A DNA stretch of 64,000 nt from Xiphydria camelus (taxonomy: Eukaryota > Arthropoda > Insecta > Hymenoptera > Xiphydriidae): NCBI GenBank assembly GCA_963678675.1, contig OY783195.1, positions 24,353,385-24,417,384 on the forward strand, written 5' to 3'. Position numbers and translations under genes: made by a program. This document shows positions 33,201 to 45,159 of this stretch, piece after piece. Position 1 is the stretch's first letter. The number at the start of each line of letters is the position of its first letter. The notes beneath the pieces are model-generated. The model made no database searches and was not told the DNA's origin. It was given only the letters and a program-made list of their open reading frames with translations.

Positions 33201-35656
33201 AGGTGCCGGTAAACACGCGGGGTTCGGCGAGTGCCGAGCAATGCTCGCCGATGTCAACGAGGCTTTAAGGTCGAGCCCGAACATTCGGAATTTGGCGAAT
33301 ACCGAGCGACCGCTCGGTGACCACCGAGGGACAGCTCTACCCGGCGAAGACCGAGTAGTCTGGACTCGGAAGGTCGGTTCTTACCTGAGGCTTATAAATA
33401 AGTGCAAACTTCTTCAATGTTCTTAAAATGCATGTGAGTTTGGGAGTTATTTGCAAAAGTCGAGAGAGCATCCTGAACGAATACTTCCGATGCAGCGTTT
33501 ACACAGTGCTTCTTTAGTTATAACTGAACGTTATTCCCATACGCATCGATGTAATATTACAAGTACATTTTTTCAACTTTTATAATAGCAGTGTTCCATC
33601 GCACCTTAAGCGGACGTCTATATCGGTTCTTACCGTTCATTATTATCGCGATAATTAAATTTAGAGTTAATCCCGCCATCCGTCGCAATGGCGAGACGAG
33701 TGGTATGTTTCGATGAATCTAGGCTGTTATTGAGCTTGCAGCCCCGTCAATCTTTCCTGGAAAGGTTAATTATAGGACGTCGCAATTAACGAGTCGCAAC
33801 GAGCGACAGCTCTACTTGGCGAATGCCGAGCAGTGTTGACTCGGAAGGTCGGTTCTTACCACTTCATTATAATCGCCAATCTAGTCGATTACCAATGTTG
33901 ATTTCGTTTTTTTTCCTGTAGAATCCTTCAAAGAGATATGTAGGGTAATCAAGTATTTCATGCGATAAGAACTTCTTAATAGTGGGTCAAAAACGTATTT
34001 CTTATTTAATTAAAAACGTTCAGTTTCGTACTCTTTTATCATCGATTCTCTAGTTTCTTTTAAATTCAGCAAACAATTGACAGTGTTTTCATCTGCAAGA
34101 GCTTCGGTGTAAATATTGCGAAGACCGAGATGTATATACATCAATATTAAATATGCTGCAAATTGTTAAGGACAAAATCAAATTATGAATATTTTGTTCA
34201 TCCTTCGCTATTCGTGCTTTACTCCACTCACTATGAAAGGAAGAATCAATATCGCCTATAGCGTCACCTTCTACCTGAACGTGTGGCTATTGTGGAAAGC
34301 GGCTCATTGCGACTCGTTGATTGCGACGCTCGATTTTACGACTCCAAAATGTACCTACTTATCCATTCGCGCCACTCATGTCAATATTTTTTTCGGGCTA
34401 GTTACGATGTACGTTCCCATACTTCCAATAGGCATGTGTGGGAAAATCACTTAAAATCTCGATTTTTTCTTACAAGATTACACCCTTATTTCAACCTTTT
34501 AGCCACCTGCTACACTCATACCTTTGGTTTTCCGAAGCCAGGTTCTATTGAATCATTTAGTGAACAAGGCATGCGTGAGAAAATGGATAACAGACACCTT
34601 TTTATTTGTGTTAAGAAAAATTGAATTTTCCATATGTTATCCCCAAGGGCCATTCGTAAATTTCGCTTTATTCTACTCAGCATCGAAGTACTTTTCAATC
34701 CTCTTCGAGGCATGTATGCGAAAATGGGGCACCAGAATCTGTCACTATCTGACGGTCTATGAGGCCCGCGCCTGACGGTTTAAAAGTCCCCGTGACCCGT
34801 ATACCTTAATATAAAAGGGGTCAATTCAAAGAATACATGCATGTGGAAACAACGCTTTTCAGCAAATAATAAAATCTAATCATTCGAAAGTTTGTATTTT
34901 CGATGGAATGTCACTAGTGCATAAAATTAAATTTCAAAAATATAATACTTTCGGAGATTTTGCCACTGCATATGATCGAAAGGAACGAAACTGAAGAAAA
35001 TTGTTATATCAAGTCCTTCAACCAAAATCCCGGCCGACTGCAAAGATTTTTTTTCTTCTCAAAACAAACTGCAACCTGTTCAATTTCTCTGCACGTATGC
35101 TCCAACTTTTTAAAAAATCAATGCTGTATCATCAATAGCAGTATCTATTTGAATGGGTATTGCGAGAAACGGTTCATTACCATTCGTCCGACTCGGGAAA
35201 GGTGGGGGACTGCGAACTCATTAGTAGTCTAGATTCGCGGATACAGACCGCCTGCCTTGTTATTGTGACCGACGGTGGGATTAACTCTAGATTGGCGATT
35301 ATAATGAAGTGGGGTGTGTTTACGACTGCTCGTCTCCTTTGATGTGCCACGAAAGACCGACAAACTACGGGAACGGCGAATACTTGGACGAGCACGACAT
35401 TCGGCCATCGGCGAGTAGCGAGCAACCCGTGTACACACTCGGGATTCGCCGAGCAGTCGCTCGGTGTTCGCCGAGTACCGAGTGTCTACCCACCCTGTTT
35501 GATAACGGGAACCAAGCGAACAATACATTTGGCCATCGGCAAACAGCGAGCAACCCGTGTACACACGCGGCATTCGCCGAGCTTTCGCTTAAAGCCTCGT
35601 TGACATCGGCGAGCATTGCTCGGCACTCGCCGAACCCCGCGTGTTTACCGGCACCT
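33201..35656. mobile_element. PIF/Harbinger-like element with ~70-bp TIRs (2456 bp)
   Basis: Ends AGGTGCCGGTAAACACGCGG and its complement, with TIR identity by eye running to 'caacgaggctttaag', flanked by TAA (33198-33200, 35657-35659). Both subterminal zones are packed with self-complementary GGCGA...CCGAGC motifs. Interior frames (34185-34624, 34960-35232) have no transposase motif that I can see, so it is probably non-autonomous. It lies in the H2A-H4 spacer of the third unit. Confidence 0.82.
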
Positions 35657-36071
35657 TAAGACTTCAATACCGGAAAGTTCCAAAAATACTGTGATATCCC
35701 TGACAGTAAAATTTCGGCATTTTCTAACGGCAAGATATTGGCATGCCGTGCAATTACTTTGCATACTGCCGCTAGAATTGCAGCAATTGCTGACTGGCGT
35801 CAGCAAGGGCCTGTATACTTCATGCAGATTGCGATAACGTCACATAGTAGAGGTTGCATAAACTCCCTCGAGCCTGGAAGATCTCGGATGAAAAGTATTC
35901 AATAAATGTTGCTACACGCTACATATGTACAAATCCTGCACGTAGCAACAGGACACAATTGCTGCAATATTTTGATTACATCATCCAACTTTATTGAATA
36001 CAACCACTTTTTTTTAGTGTAGTAAGATAAAGGATCATGAAACTGTAATTGCAAACGTAAAAATTTTTTGT
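35657..36071. other. Spacer 3' of H4 copy 3
   Basis: Homologous to 2655-3050 and 19280-20450; no gene. Confidence 0.6.
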
Positions 36072-36087
36072 GGCCCTAAAAAGGGCC
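36072..36087 (-). terminator. Histone 3' stem-loop, H4 copy 3
   Basis: Minus strand GGCCCTTTTTAGGGCC, 33 bases past the stop. Confidence 0.93.
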
Positions 36088-36120
36088 GATGGTTCACCGA
36101 TGGTAAGCGCCGAAGAATGT

Positions 36121-37100
<980 letters not shown>

Positions 37101-37130
37101 ATCATTTGCGATTCATTCTCCAAACCACTC

Positions 37131-37146
37131 GGCCCTTTTCAGGGCC
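37131..37146 (+). terminator. Histone 3' stem-loop, H3 copy 3
   Basis: GGCCCTTTTCAGGGCC followed by ACAA. Confidence 0.94.
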
Positions 37147-37632
37147 ACAATTTGATCTCTACGTAAAATTACTCTAAGCATTTGTACTGTACTTTATCGA
37201 ACAATTCTGATTTTATATCAAGCTGTCAATGTGTTTCATATAACCATTCAGTAACATTTAATTTGAAAGTGTGAACTTAAACATTGACCAAGTGGATGTA
37301 AAAATTGGCATCTGAAGAATTGAAACATTTAAAATTTAACCACTTGATTGATACCAGTTTTGGGGTGTTACGATTTTAATTTCAAAGTAGGAGTTTGAAA
37401 TAAAGTAGTAGTAGTAGTATCTAAGTAAGGACAGGATCTTTTGTAGGGGCTCCTGTTTTTTTTAAATAATCAAATTAAATTTACGCAAAGAATGCCAAAT
37501 ATTCAATTATGGCTATCACATGGAAATGAAGTTCCTAGCTAACAACGCAGTTAAAACGTCGTAATGCGTCCTGAAAACATAAGGTCATCATTTCAATGCG
37601 AATTATCAATTCCTTTGTGAAAACTATTTAAC
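37147..37632. other. H3-H1 spacer, copy 3, with a short LINE tail
   Basis: At 37405-37470 'agtagtagtagtagtatcta' followed by 'ggacaggatcttttgtaggg' looks like the extreme 3' end of a TAC-tailed LINE in minus orientation. From about 37490 it is H1 3' flank and provides the empty site for the 26109-26832 element. Confidence 0.5.
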
Positions 37633-37648
37633 GGCCCTGTGGACGGCC
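37633..37648 (-). other. Relic H1 stem-loop, copy 3
   Basis: Minus strand GGCCGTCCACAGGGCC; five of six stem pairs remain. It is the counterpart of 26838-26853, in a duplicated H1 3' flank. Confidence 0.65.
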
Positions 37649-37696
37649 GTTGGTTTCCAATGCGAATTACAGCTTCCTTCGTAAAAATTATTTGAT

Positions 37697-37712
37697 GGCC
37701 CTGAAAAGGGCC
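37697..37712 (-). terminator. Histone 3' stem-loop, H1 copy 3
   Basis: Minus strand GGCCCTTTTCAGGGCC, 42 bases past the stop. Confidence 0.94.
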
Positions 37713-37754
37713 GTTCGAGTGCTCTTATCTCGAAAACAATGTATTATTAGGATT

Positions 37755-38447
37755 TCACTTCTTCGAAACTGCGGCTTTCTTAGTTGCTGGCTTTTTAGCT
37801 TTAGGCGAAACAGCTGCTTTTTTCGGCTGAGGCGCCTTTGCTTTCTTGGCCGGCGACTTCGCTGCGACTTTCTTCGCCTTCGACGCGGAGACGACAGTCT
37901 TGGCTTTGGGTGGTTTTGCAGCGGGTCCTTTGGAAACCTTCCGTTTTTCAGCGGCACTGACAGTCGCGGTCTTCTTCGCAACAGGCTTCTTCGCGGCGGC
38001 TGCCTTCTTTGTCTCTGCCGGCTTTTTAGCAACTGCCACCTTCTTTACCACGACGGCTTTGACCGTGGCACGACGAACTTTAGGTTTCACAGCCTTCGCT
38101 TTGTTGGACAGCAGCTTGAAGGATCCTGTAGCGCCCTTTCCCTTGGTCTGACTGAGAATGCCGGACGCGACGGCGCTCTTCAAGTATCGCTTGATGAAAG
38201 GCGCCTGCTTTTCGGCGTCGACCTTGTAGGTGGAGGCGATGTACTTCTTGATCGCCTGCAGAGACGAACCACCGCGCTCCTTCAAATTATTGATGGCAGC
38301 GTTCACCATATCGCCGGTGCGAGGATGCGTCGGCTTTGTACGAGGCTTGGATTCCGAGGAAGCCTTTTTAGCCGGGGCGGCTTGCGCGCTGGGACTGTTG
38401 GTGGCCGATGCAGACATGACGACTGGAGAGGCGGTCTTGTCACCCAT
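37755..38447 (-). CDS. H1: Linker histone H1 (copy 3)
   Basis: 230 residues starting [10 protein letters not shown] at 38445-38447; upstream codons to 38564 are open but not conserved. Globular domain about 40-114, tail ending [13 protein letters not shown]. Head and globular domain are closest to copy 1, whereas the 3' flank with its relic hairpin matches copy 2, suggesting gene conversion across the array. A 375-residue frame on the opposite strand is a shadow. A full-length LINE lies about 750 bases upstream. Confidence 0.96.
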   Translation of the reverse strand: MGDKTASPVVMSASATNSPSAQAAPAKKASSESKPRTKPTHPRTGDMVNAAINNLKERGGSSLQAIKKYIASTYKVDAEKQAPFIKRYLKSAVASGILSQTKGKGATGSFKLLSNKAKAVKPKVRRATVKAVVVKKVAVAKKPAETKKAAAAKKPVAKKTATVSAAEKRKVSKGPAAKPPKAKTVVSASKAKKVAAKSPAKKAKAPQPKKAAVSPKAKKPATKKAAVSKK

Positions 38448-39190
38448 TACAGACTGAATCCGTTGTTCGCCTTTTTCTTCTTCGACGTAGATTATAAAAT
38501 CACGATTACAAGTGCGGTTTCCGCGCGGGAGACAGTCTTGACACCACGTAAGAGCAGAGTACAAGTTACCGCGACGCTGCGGCGATTTACTAGTACGATG
38601 GAGCGCGGACTACGGAGAGAGGCCCGCGCGGTCTTGCACGCGGAGCGTTTGCCGATACTCCGTGAGCGCAGTACCGGGTATCCGGTTGTTCGTGGATTTT
38701 TCGCCGCTCGCCGACCTCCTCAGGGATCTTCAACGTCGCTATCCCACTACAGAATACTTTCGGCTATCCGATTGTGAAGTCGAAAAGGGCGCGAGTCGTC
38801 GGAGTTTCGAGAAAATCGTTCGGCGCCGGAAGTGTGCGCCCAGTCGACAAGCGCACCCTGACCAGAGAATCGTCGTCAATCAGTTGTAATCCTGGATCAA
38901 TTTCGTCGTGTCCGGGTGAAATCGAAACGGGCGATCAGCACAATCACGCGGGACACGCGGAATTTGAAATTAACACTTACTGGACGGTCTCGGCGAGTCG
39001 GATTCCACGGCTATAGTTCGCCAGTCGGTAGTGACGGATGGGGAACGGCTGCCGGGGTTTTGGTCGTGATTAGTCCAGTGACTGCGAATCCTGGAGATGC
39101 CGGTTTTGCATATAGCCAGTTTGTCACGGGGTACGTCGAGTGCCCAGGGTACGGAAAAGTCTGTTTTATTTGAAAAGCCAAAAGGACTTC
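38448..39190. other. H1 upstream spacer, copy 3 (left part)
   Basis: Homologous to 5360-6110 and 27650-28400; its continuation is at 43784, displaced by the LINE. Confidence 0.65.
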
Positions 39191-39507
39191 GAAGTTCTTC
39201 CACACAGTCTTACCGGAGCTCTCGCACCATTCGGACGTTTCTGAAATCGCTGCGCAGTTCAGGATAAGGAAGGTCGCTCAGTGACCACGACCCTCTTCAC
39301 CCAGGGGCCCCACCCCCTAAAGGTTCAGGTCCACCGTGGCGGGCTGCTGCCACTCTTATATATCCACTAAGGTACGTACAGGTATACAGCGGCTGCCCCG
39401 CCGGGCGGCAGTCGCCGTTCACTCAACTAGCCCTTCTTAGGGCTCTACAACTCTTATTCCATCATTGTAGATCGCCTTCTGTTTCACCTCTCCTCCCACT
39501 AACCAAT

Positions 39508-40869
39508 ATGAGTATATCGCACGATACGCTCACCCCTGCTTCCACCGCTCAAACTGAGCTCTCCCCTCCTACCTCGGACAGCTCACCCTCCCCAACCGCC
39601 GAATCCCTAAGCGCGACCCTCAGCCGCCTCGAGGATGATAGATCCCGCATCCTCCAGGCTCTCGCCGACTCCGACGCCCAGATCGCCAGAGTGAAGGCCC
39701 TCCTGCACTCCATCCACCAAAGGTCCTCCCCCTCCTCCCCGCCGTTTGTCGCGACGCAATCCACCCCCGCTATGGAAATCGACGGGAATCCCTGGCTAAC
39801 CCAGTCCCGAAGATCGGTCAAGCGGAAGAAATCAACCACTCCAGCAGCCAGTTCCTCGGGGTCCGACTCCGACTCCGTTTCGGATTCGGAGTCCGAGGAA
39901 AATGGCTCCTCCAATCTCCCGCCCATCTGCATCACGCAGAAATCCAAATGGACTTCCATTCAGAAATTCCTGGCAGATCAGGATATCCCCTTCCGCCGCG
40001 CGGTCAATACTTCTGACTCGGTCAAAGTATACCTCCAATCGGTTAACGATTTTCGCCGCCTGACCTCCAAGCTGGACGTAGACAAAATTCAGTTTACCAC
40101 CAATCAAATCCCCCAGGACAAAGACCTGACCGTAGTGATCAGGGGCGTTCTGGAATCCCTCTCTGAAGACGATATTCGCTCCGAACTCGCTACCAAGGGC
40201 CTGCCAGTCAAGTCTGTTTACCGCATGAAGGAAGGCGATAATATATGGCCTCTTGTCTGCGTCTACCTCGACGCCAAATCCCCATCCGCTAAATCCATCT
40301 ACAACATAAAATCGCTTTCCGGTCTCAGCGTAAAAGTTGAACCGAAAAGAAAATCTAAGATTATCCCGCAGTGCCGTCGCTGCATGAAATTCCGGCACAC
40401 GGCAAACTACTGCCATGCCTCCTGGGTCTGCGCCTTCTGCGCTAGGAACCATGAAACTTCTACATGTCGGTCCAAAGACAAGCCAGATAAATCGCCAACC
40501 TGCGCCAATTGCGGCGGCCCGCACCGTGCCACCTTCCGGAGTTGTCCTAAAGCTCCTCAAGCAACTTCGGCCTCTACACGAGCATCTCCCCCCACGCCCC
40601 CGGCCACCGCTCCGACCGCGCTCCTACGTAGCCGCCCTGGTGTCGAATCTCCCTCGGCCCTAACCGCACCTCCTCCTCCTCCACCACTTGCTCGCTCGTT
40701 CGCGCAGGTCACCAGTGGCCCCTCCACCTCCCCTGCCCCGCGCCAACCCACTCAACAACCCCAGGCCCCAGCCGCCCCCCACCAAAACCAGACTCTTCTA
40801 GAGCTTTTTCGCGACTTCGCCACCAAATTCACCTGGGCACTCCAACAGCCGGACGTCCAACTCCACTAA
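39508..40869 (+). CDS. LINE ORF1, Gag-like nucleic-acid-binding protein
   Basis: 453 residues. The Ser/Thr/Pro-rich N-terminus is followed by a DSDSVSDSESEE acidic run (about 120-135). A central domain of the pre-zinc-knuckle kind found in Jockey Gag proteins (about 150-280) leads to three cysteine clusters from about 289: CRRCMKFRHTANYC, CAFCARNHETSTC, CANCGGPHRATFRSC. The tail is Pro-rich (TAPPPPPP). It should bind the element RNA as a chaperone. The start ATG at 39508 follows a 305-base 5' UTR. GC content and codon use are higher than in the surrounding DNA. Confidence 0.88.
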   Translation: MSISHDTLTPASTAQTELSPPTSDSSPSPTAESLSATLSRLEDDRSRILQALADSDAQIARVKALLHSIHQRSSPSSPPFVATQSTPAMEIDGNPWLTQSRRSVKRKKSTTPAASSSGSDSDSVSDSESEENGSSNLPPICITQKSKWTSIQKFLADQDIPFRRAVNTSDSVKVYLQSVNDFRRLTSKLDVDKIQFTTNQIPQDKDLTVVIRGVLESLSEDDIRSELATKGLPVKSVYRMKEGDNIWPLVCVYLDAKSPSAKSIYNIKSLSGLSVKVEPKRKSKIIPQCRRCMKFRHTANYCHASWVCAFCARNHETSTCRSKDKPDKSPTCANCGGPHRATFRSCPKAPQATSASTRASPPTPPATAPTALLRSRPGVESPSALTAPPPPPPLARSFAQVTSGPSTSPAPRQPTQQPQAPAAPHQNQTLLELFRDFATKFTWALQQPDVQLH

Positions 40870-43513
40870 GGGTCACCTCACCATCCTCAACTGGAACGCC
40901 AACGGCATCCTTGCGGCCAACAAACACAGAACGCTCCTCCTAACGCAACTCCTCAACGAGTCTTCCATTGATGTGGCCTGTATCTCGGAAACCCATCTAC
41001 AACCCCTTCATAAGCTCTACATCCCCAATTTCTCCGTCTATAGACGCGACCGGCCAAACTCCAAACACGGGGGTGTAGCTACAATCATCCGTAACTCCCT
41101 CCGCCACAAGGCAATCAGCACTCATACTCCCTCTCTGGAGACCTGCGGCATCGAGGTCATTCACAATAATAACCCATTGAGGATCATTTCCTGTTACTCC
41201 CCTCCGGGCGCTAACAACTTAGCCGAAATCCCTGCCCTCCTGGACCAGAACACTCCTACGATCCTGGCCGGTGACTTCAACGCCAAGCACGACTCCTGGG
41301 GATGTCGCGCTAAAAACTCGAAAGGCACCTTATTATTCAATCTACTCAGAGCGCATAGTTTCTCCGTAGAAGCTCCTTCGGCCCCAACTCATTTCTCAGG
41401 TGCTAATAATCCCGATATTCTTGACATTTTCATTTCCAAGAATGTAACGTTATCCAAAGACCCCTGGACTATCCCAGCTCTAAATTCCGACCATAACCCG
41501 GTCCTGCTGGAAATCCCAGGAAACCTCTCGTCTGAAATTCCGACAATGTCGAAAATCAACTGGCTAGCACTTCGCTACCTTTTTGAAACCACGACATTCA
41601 AATGTCCTACCATTCGTACCACTCATGACATTGACTCTGCAGTCGACTCGCTCACCCATGAAATCAAATCGAAAATGGAACTAGCAAGCTTCCCGATTTC
41701 CCCCCGCTCGATTGACACCCGTCTTCCACCCGAGATCAGAGCTCTTATAGCTAAAAAGAGACGAATCCGCAGACATCTGCAACGCACAGGCAACCCCGCC
41801 CTCCGCCCCCATCTAAATTCTTTAAAACGCGACCTCAGGTCCGCACTCCAGATCTTTCGGAACGAACAATTCAATAAATACATTTCCTTAGCCGAAACCT
41901 GCCCAAAAAGTTGCTGGAAAGTCATCAAATCCCTCAGGAATAGACAGCCTTATTCCCCCCCTCTCCTGAAAGACGGAATCGCCTACCCGGTAGATAGCGA
42001 CAAGGCTAATATCTTCGCCGAATCCCTCAGAGAACAATGTTCCCCGTTTCCTATACGCGACAAATTCGCCTTTTTCCATTCCACTATCACAGATGCCGTC
42101 CAAAATATCAGTCTCGAAGACCTCTCCTTCCCTCACACCTCTCCTTGCGAAATCGCGTTAACCGTTCAATCCTTAAAGAAGAATAAAGCTCCAGGTTATG
42201 ACTCCATCCCCAATGGGGTCCTCAAAATTCTCCCGCACATCCTTATCGTCGCCATCTGTAACATCATCAACGCTATGATGCGTTTGCAATATTTCCCCCC
42301 CGCATGGAAGACAGCAACAATCATCTGTCTTCCTAAACAGGGAAAGCCTCTCAATCAAGCCTCCAGCTACAGGCCAATTAGCCTGCTCCCTGCCCTCAGC
42401 AAAGTTGCGGAAAGTATCATACTAACCCGCCTTAACAGATTTTGCTCCGAGGCCAACATCCTCCCCGACTTCCAGCATGGTTTCCGTCCCCGGCACGGTA
42501 CCTGCCACCAACTCCTCCGCGTTGCTGAACTCGTCGCGGACAACCTTAACAAGTCTCGCCACACCTCTATGCTCCTGCTCGATGCCAAGCAAGCCTTCGA
42601 CAGAGTCTGGCACGAGGGTTTAATCTACAAATTAAATGAGCTAAAACTCCCTCACTACCTGATCGGTCTGATTCGGTCCTTTCTCTCAGACAGATCTTTT
42701 AGAGTCCGTTCGGGGAAAAGCTTCTCCGATCCGCAGCCTATCACGGCCGGAGTTCCACAAGGTTCTAAACTCTCGCCTACTCTATTTAATCTATACTGTC
42801 ACGATATCCCCACCCACGACAAAATCATCACTGCGCAATACGCAGATGACGTCGCCTTGTTATATTCCTCGAAAACCAAGAAATTCTGCTCCTCAGTTGT
42901 TAACAAATTCTTACCCGAACTCCTCGATTGGTATCATATGTGGGGTTTCTCCCTCAACGAAGCCAAATCAGAGGCTATCTTCTTCTCTCGCCGAAATATC
43001 CCCCCGGATCGTCTCTCAGTAAATAATCATCTAATCCCCTGGAGTAACTCTGTCAAATATTTAGGGGTTATTTTTGACAGGAAGTTAAACTGGGTCAAGC
43101 AGATTTCCTCCGTGCGCGGCAAAGCCAACGGGGCATTCGTCTCCCTGAAACCATTTTTCAACAACCGGAATATCTCTCAGGTCACCAAGGTCAGGGCCTT
43201 CAACGCGCTGATTAGGAGCATTTGCTCGTATGCCATTCCCGTCTGGGGTTCGGCCTCCCCTTCGAAACTATCCAGACTCCACGGCACTTACATGAGACTC
43301 CTCAGAGGCTCTCTTAATTCCCCCTGGTTCATTAGGAACAAACAACTACTTCGAGAAACCGGTCTTCCGTCTCTCGATACTGCGGCTACCAAGTACGCAG
43401 TTAACCTTCGTACCTCCGTCAAGTCGCACGTAAACCCCTCTATTAAAGCACTCAGCAATTACACTTGCAGACCCACGGATAAGGTCCGTAGACCCTGTAT
43501 TCTTCTCAACTAA
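40802..43513 (+). CDS. LINE ORF2, endonuclease and reverse transcriptase
   Basis: Open from a TAG at 40799-40801 to the stop at 43511-43513, in the +1 frame relative to ORF1 and overlapping its end. The conserved endonuclease starts at LTILNWNANGI (about 40877) and includes CISETHL, AGDFNAKHDSWG and NSDHNPV. Reverse transcriptase motifs: KKNKAPGYDSIPNGVLK, YRPISLLP, DFQHGFRPRHGT, LLDAKQAFDRVWH, AGVPQGSKLSPTLFN and the catalytic AQYADDVALL about 680 codons from 40802. The C-terminal region has CSYAIPVWGSA. No ATG lies between 40802 and the endonuclease core, so the start is unresolved. Confidence 0.92.
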   Translation, partial: SFFATSPPNSPGHSNSRTSNSTKGHLTILNWNANGILAANKHRTLLLTQLLNESSIDVACISETHLQPLHKLYIPNFSVYRRDRPNSKHGGVATIIRNSLRHKAISTHTPSLETCGIEVIHNNNPLRIISCYSPPGANNLAEIPALLDQNTPTILAGDFNAKHDSWGCRAKNSKGTLLFNLLRAHSFSVEAPSAPTHFSGANNPDILDIFISKNVTLSKDPWTIPALNSDHNPVLLEIPGNLSSEIPTMSKINWLALRYLFETTTFKCPTIRTTHDIDSAVDSLTHEIKSKMELASFPISPRSIDTRLPPEIRALIAKKRRIRRHLQRTGNPALRPHLNSLKRDLRSALQIFRNEQFNKYISLAETCPKSCWKVIKSLRNRQPYSPPLLKDGIAYPVDSDKANIFAESLREQCSPFPIRDKFAFFHSTITDAVQNISLEDLSFPHTSPCEIALTVQSLKKNKAPGYDSIPNGVLKILPHILIVAICNIINAMMRLQYFPPAWKTATIICLPKQGKPLNQASSYRPISLLPALSKVAESIILTRLNRFCSEANILPDFQHGFRPRHGTCHQLLRVAELVADNLNKSRHTSMLLLDAKQAFDRVWHEGLIYKLNELKLPHYLIGLIRSFLSDRSFRVRSGKSFSDPQPITAGVPQGSKLSPTLFNLYCHDIPTHDKIITAQYADDVALLYSSKTKKFCSSVVNKFLPELLDWYHMWGFSLNEAKSEAIFFSRRNIPPDRLSVNNHLIPWSNSVKYLGVIFDRKLNWVKQISSVRGKANGAFVSLKPFFNNRNISQVTKVRAFNALIRSICSYAIPVWGSASPSKLSRLHGTYMRLLRGSLNSPWFIRNKQLLRETGLPSLDTAATKYAVNLRTSVKSHVNPSIKALSNYTCRPTDKVRRPCILLN

Positions 43514-43783
43514 CGCCGTCACCTAACCTTAAATCGTTTCCCCCTTACTTCGCTCTCGGGCTTTCCGCGCCTGTGGCCCCATCTAGCTGCAGGTGCTCAT
43601 ATTACTAAGTCGTTCACCCCCATACTTCGTCTTCTACTCGGTTTATAACCCTAGCGGTTGGTAACCACGAGGAGGGGTTTAGTCGGTAGAAATCCGACAC
43701 TACCCTGCCAACATCTTGGGTGTCTTCTTGAAGATTCCCCTCCTCGCCTTCTTCAAAAAAAAAAAAAAAAAGAAGTTCTTCCA

Positions 43784-45065
43784 TTAACGGCGCCTCGCGT
43801 TCGGTAAACCATTGGTGGCATCCGAGGTAGAGGCGTTGGAACGAATTGTCAAGAGCGAATTGACCTTTTGAAAGTTATGTATTTCGCAATTTCTCGGGTC
43901 GTTCTAATCGTAGCGTCGTTTAAGAAAAAAATAGAACGAGAAAAATAAGCTTAATCGCCCCAGAGTTTATCCTGCCGACGTTCCAGGATACATTTTCAAA
44001 ATAGCCCAATCCTCAGATTTCTCTTCAAAATGTAAAGTGCCGAAATTTCTCGATGGAATCTTTTCGTTGTTTTAACGGCGTTTCCTCTCGTTCTGATTTT
44101 TCGTGCAATAGTTGCTCTACTTTTATTCGTCATATTTCTTTGAATTGCTAAAGAAGGGAAAATCGAATATTACACTAAGCGTATTGGCTTGTGGATGAAA
44201 AAACTAACGGATCTCAAAGAGAAAATAAAATAAGATCCTTTCTATAAGGTTTTTTCGTTCGCCAGCCAGGTTAACCTCATTTCCACTCTACATTTTCTGT
44301 TAAAGTACCATTTAGTCTCCCTTGCTCGTTTTCGTTCTCGTACCTTTGGAATTGAAAGGATTTGACGAGTAAAAGACGGGTTTGCATCCAGAATTTAGCG
44401 AAACTGCAACTTTTTCTTTTATTTATCCAGTCTGTACATTATTAGCCGGATACAAAATGCGTGAATCAGTCAACGACGTTTATTCCTACGACAGGTTTAT
44501 CTTCTTTTTAGTTTACGTTTAACATAATTATTTGAGGAATACAAGAACGTAACGGTGCATTTATCGTTCGGGTTCACAATCTGTAATTACACGCTATGCG
44601 ATTGAACACACATACCTACCCATGCTTTTATCACGCATGGAGAACTATTTTGTCGATAGAATGAATAAATATTGTTCAATATTATATAATGTCGAACGAA
44701 CAGTTGATTCGTGAAATCGGATCATAACTTTGCGGTAATTTGGGCACCTTTGGTGTAATAAAAAAAGAGACTGATATCAATAAAGAAGCTTCATATACGC
44801 GTATTATTAACATATTTTTTTGTTTGGTGAACAAAGAAAAGGCATAGGACGGTATACCTTTGGCGTACCGTTTCCAGAATACTGGGTAAATGAGTTGGGT
44901 TGATTTCTATCTGGTTATGGTCAGGTCGAGTACGGTTCGGCAGCATTTAGTTCGTTTACGCGAGAGACCTACATTTATTGTTACCGCCTGAAAAGTGAAT
45001 TTCAGCTTAAACGGAACGAACTTAGGCGAAATGGCAGGCGGGAAGAGGGGTAAAGTATAAGACAG
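43784..45065. other. Continuation of H1 spacer, copy 3, then unique DNA
   Basis: 43784-44370 continues the sister spacers (matches 6110-6830 and 7789-7840, with the MITE of copy 1 absent). Beyond 44370 nothing is recognised. Confidence 0.55.
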
Positions 45066-45120
45066 CGCTCTAATTGGTTCGGCGCTAGGTACCTATGACT
45101 GTGCGTTCGGATTAGAATAG
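45066..45120 (+). promoter_or_regulatory. Possible relic of an H2A promoter
   Basis: GCGCTCTAATTGGTTCGGCG resembles GCGCTCTCATTGGCTCGGCG of the H2A promoters (18083-18102 and 30661-30679), at the place where the next H2B/H2A pair would be expected. No TATA and no H2A gene follows. Confidence 0.4.
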
Positions 45121-45159
45121 GCACAGGTAACGCAGAGATTTCGAGTATGTGAAGTTAGC

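Larger units (their letters stand above)
39203..43771 (+). mobile_element. Full-length Jockey-type LINE
   Basis: A 12-base target duplication GAAGTTCTTCCA (39191-39202 and 43772-43783) flanks a 4.57-kb element ending in a run of about 17 A. Copies 1 and 2 of the H1 spacer give the empty site ('gttcttccaccgacggcg'). Layout: 5' UTR of about 305 bases, ORF1 with zinc knuckles, ORF2 with endonuclease and reverse transcriptase, 3' UTR of about 240 bases. Both frames are uninterrupted and the duplication is perfect, so insertion is recent and the element may be active. The clade is judged from motif style. Confidence 0.9.

Noticed and set aside
33181..33426. 81-residue frame at the left end of the 33-35 kb element
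   Set aside because: It is the translation of the TIR and its hairpin words; the right end gives matching meaningless frames.
37650..38777. 375-residue plus-strand frame over H1 copy 3
   Set aside because: Antisense of the Lys/Ala-rich H1 tail, where GC-rich codons leave the opposite strand open; broken in the other two copies.
39549..40560. Minus-strand frames of 136 and 242 residues inside LINE ORF1
   Set aside because: Shadows of ORF1, which has clear zinc knuckles on the plus strand.
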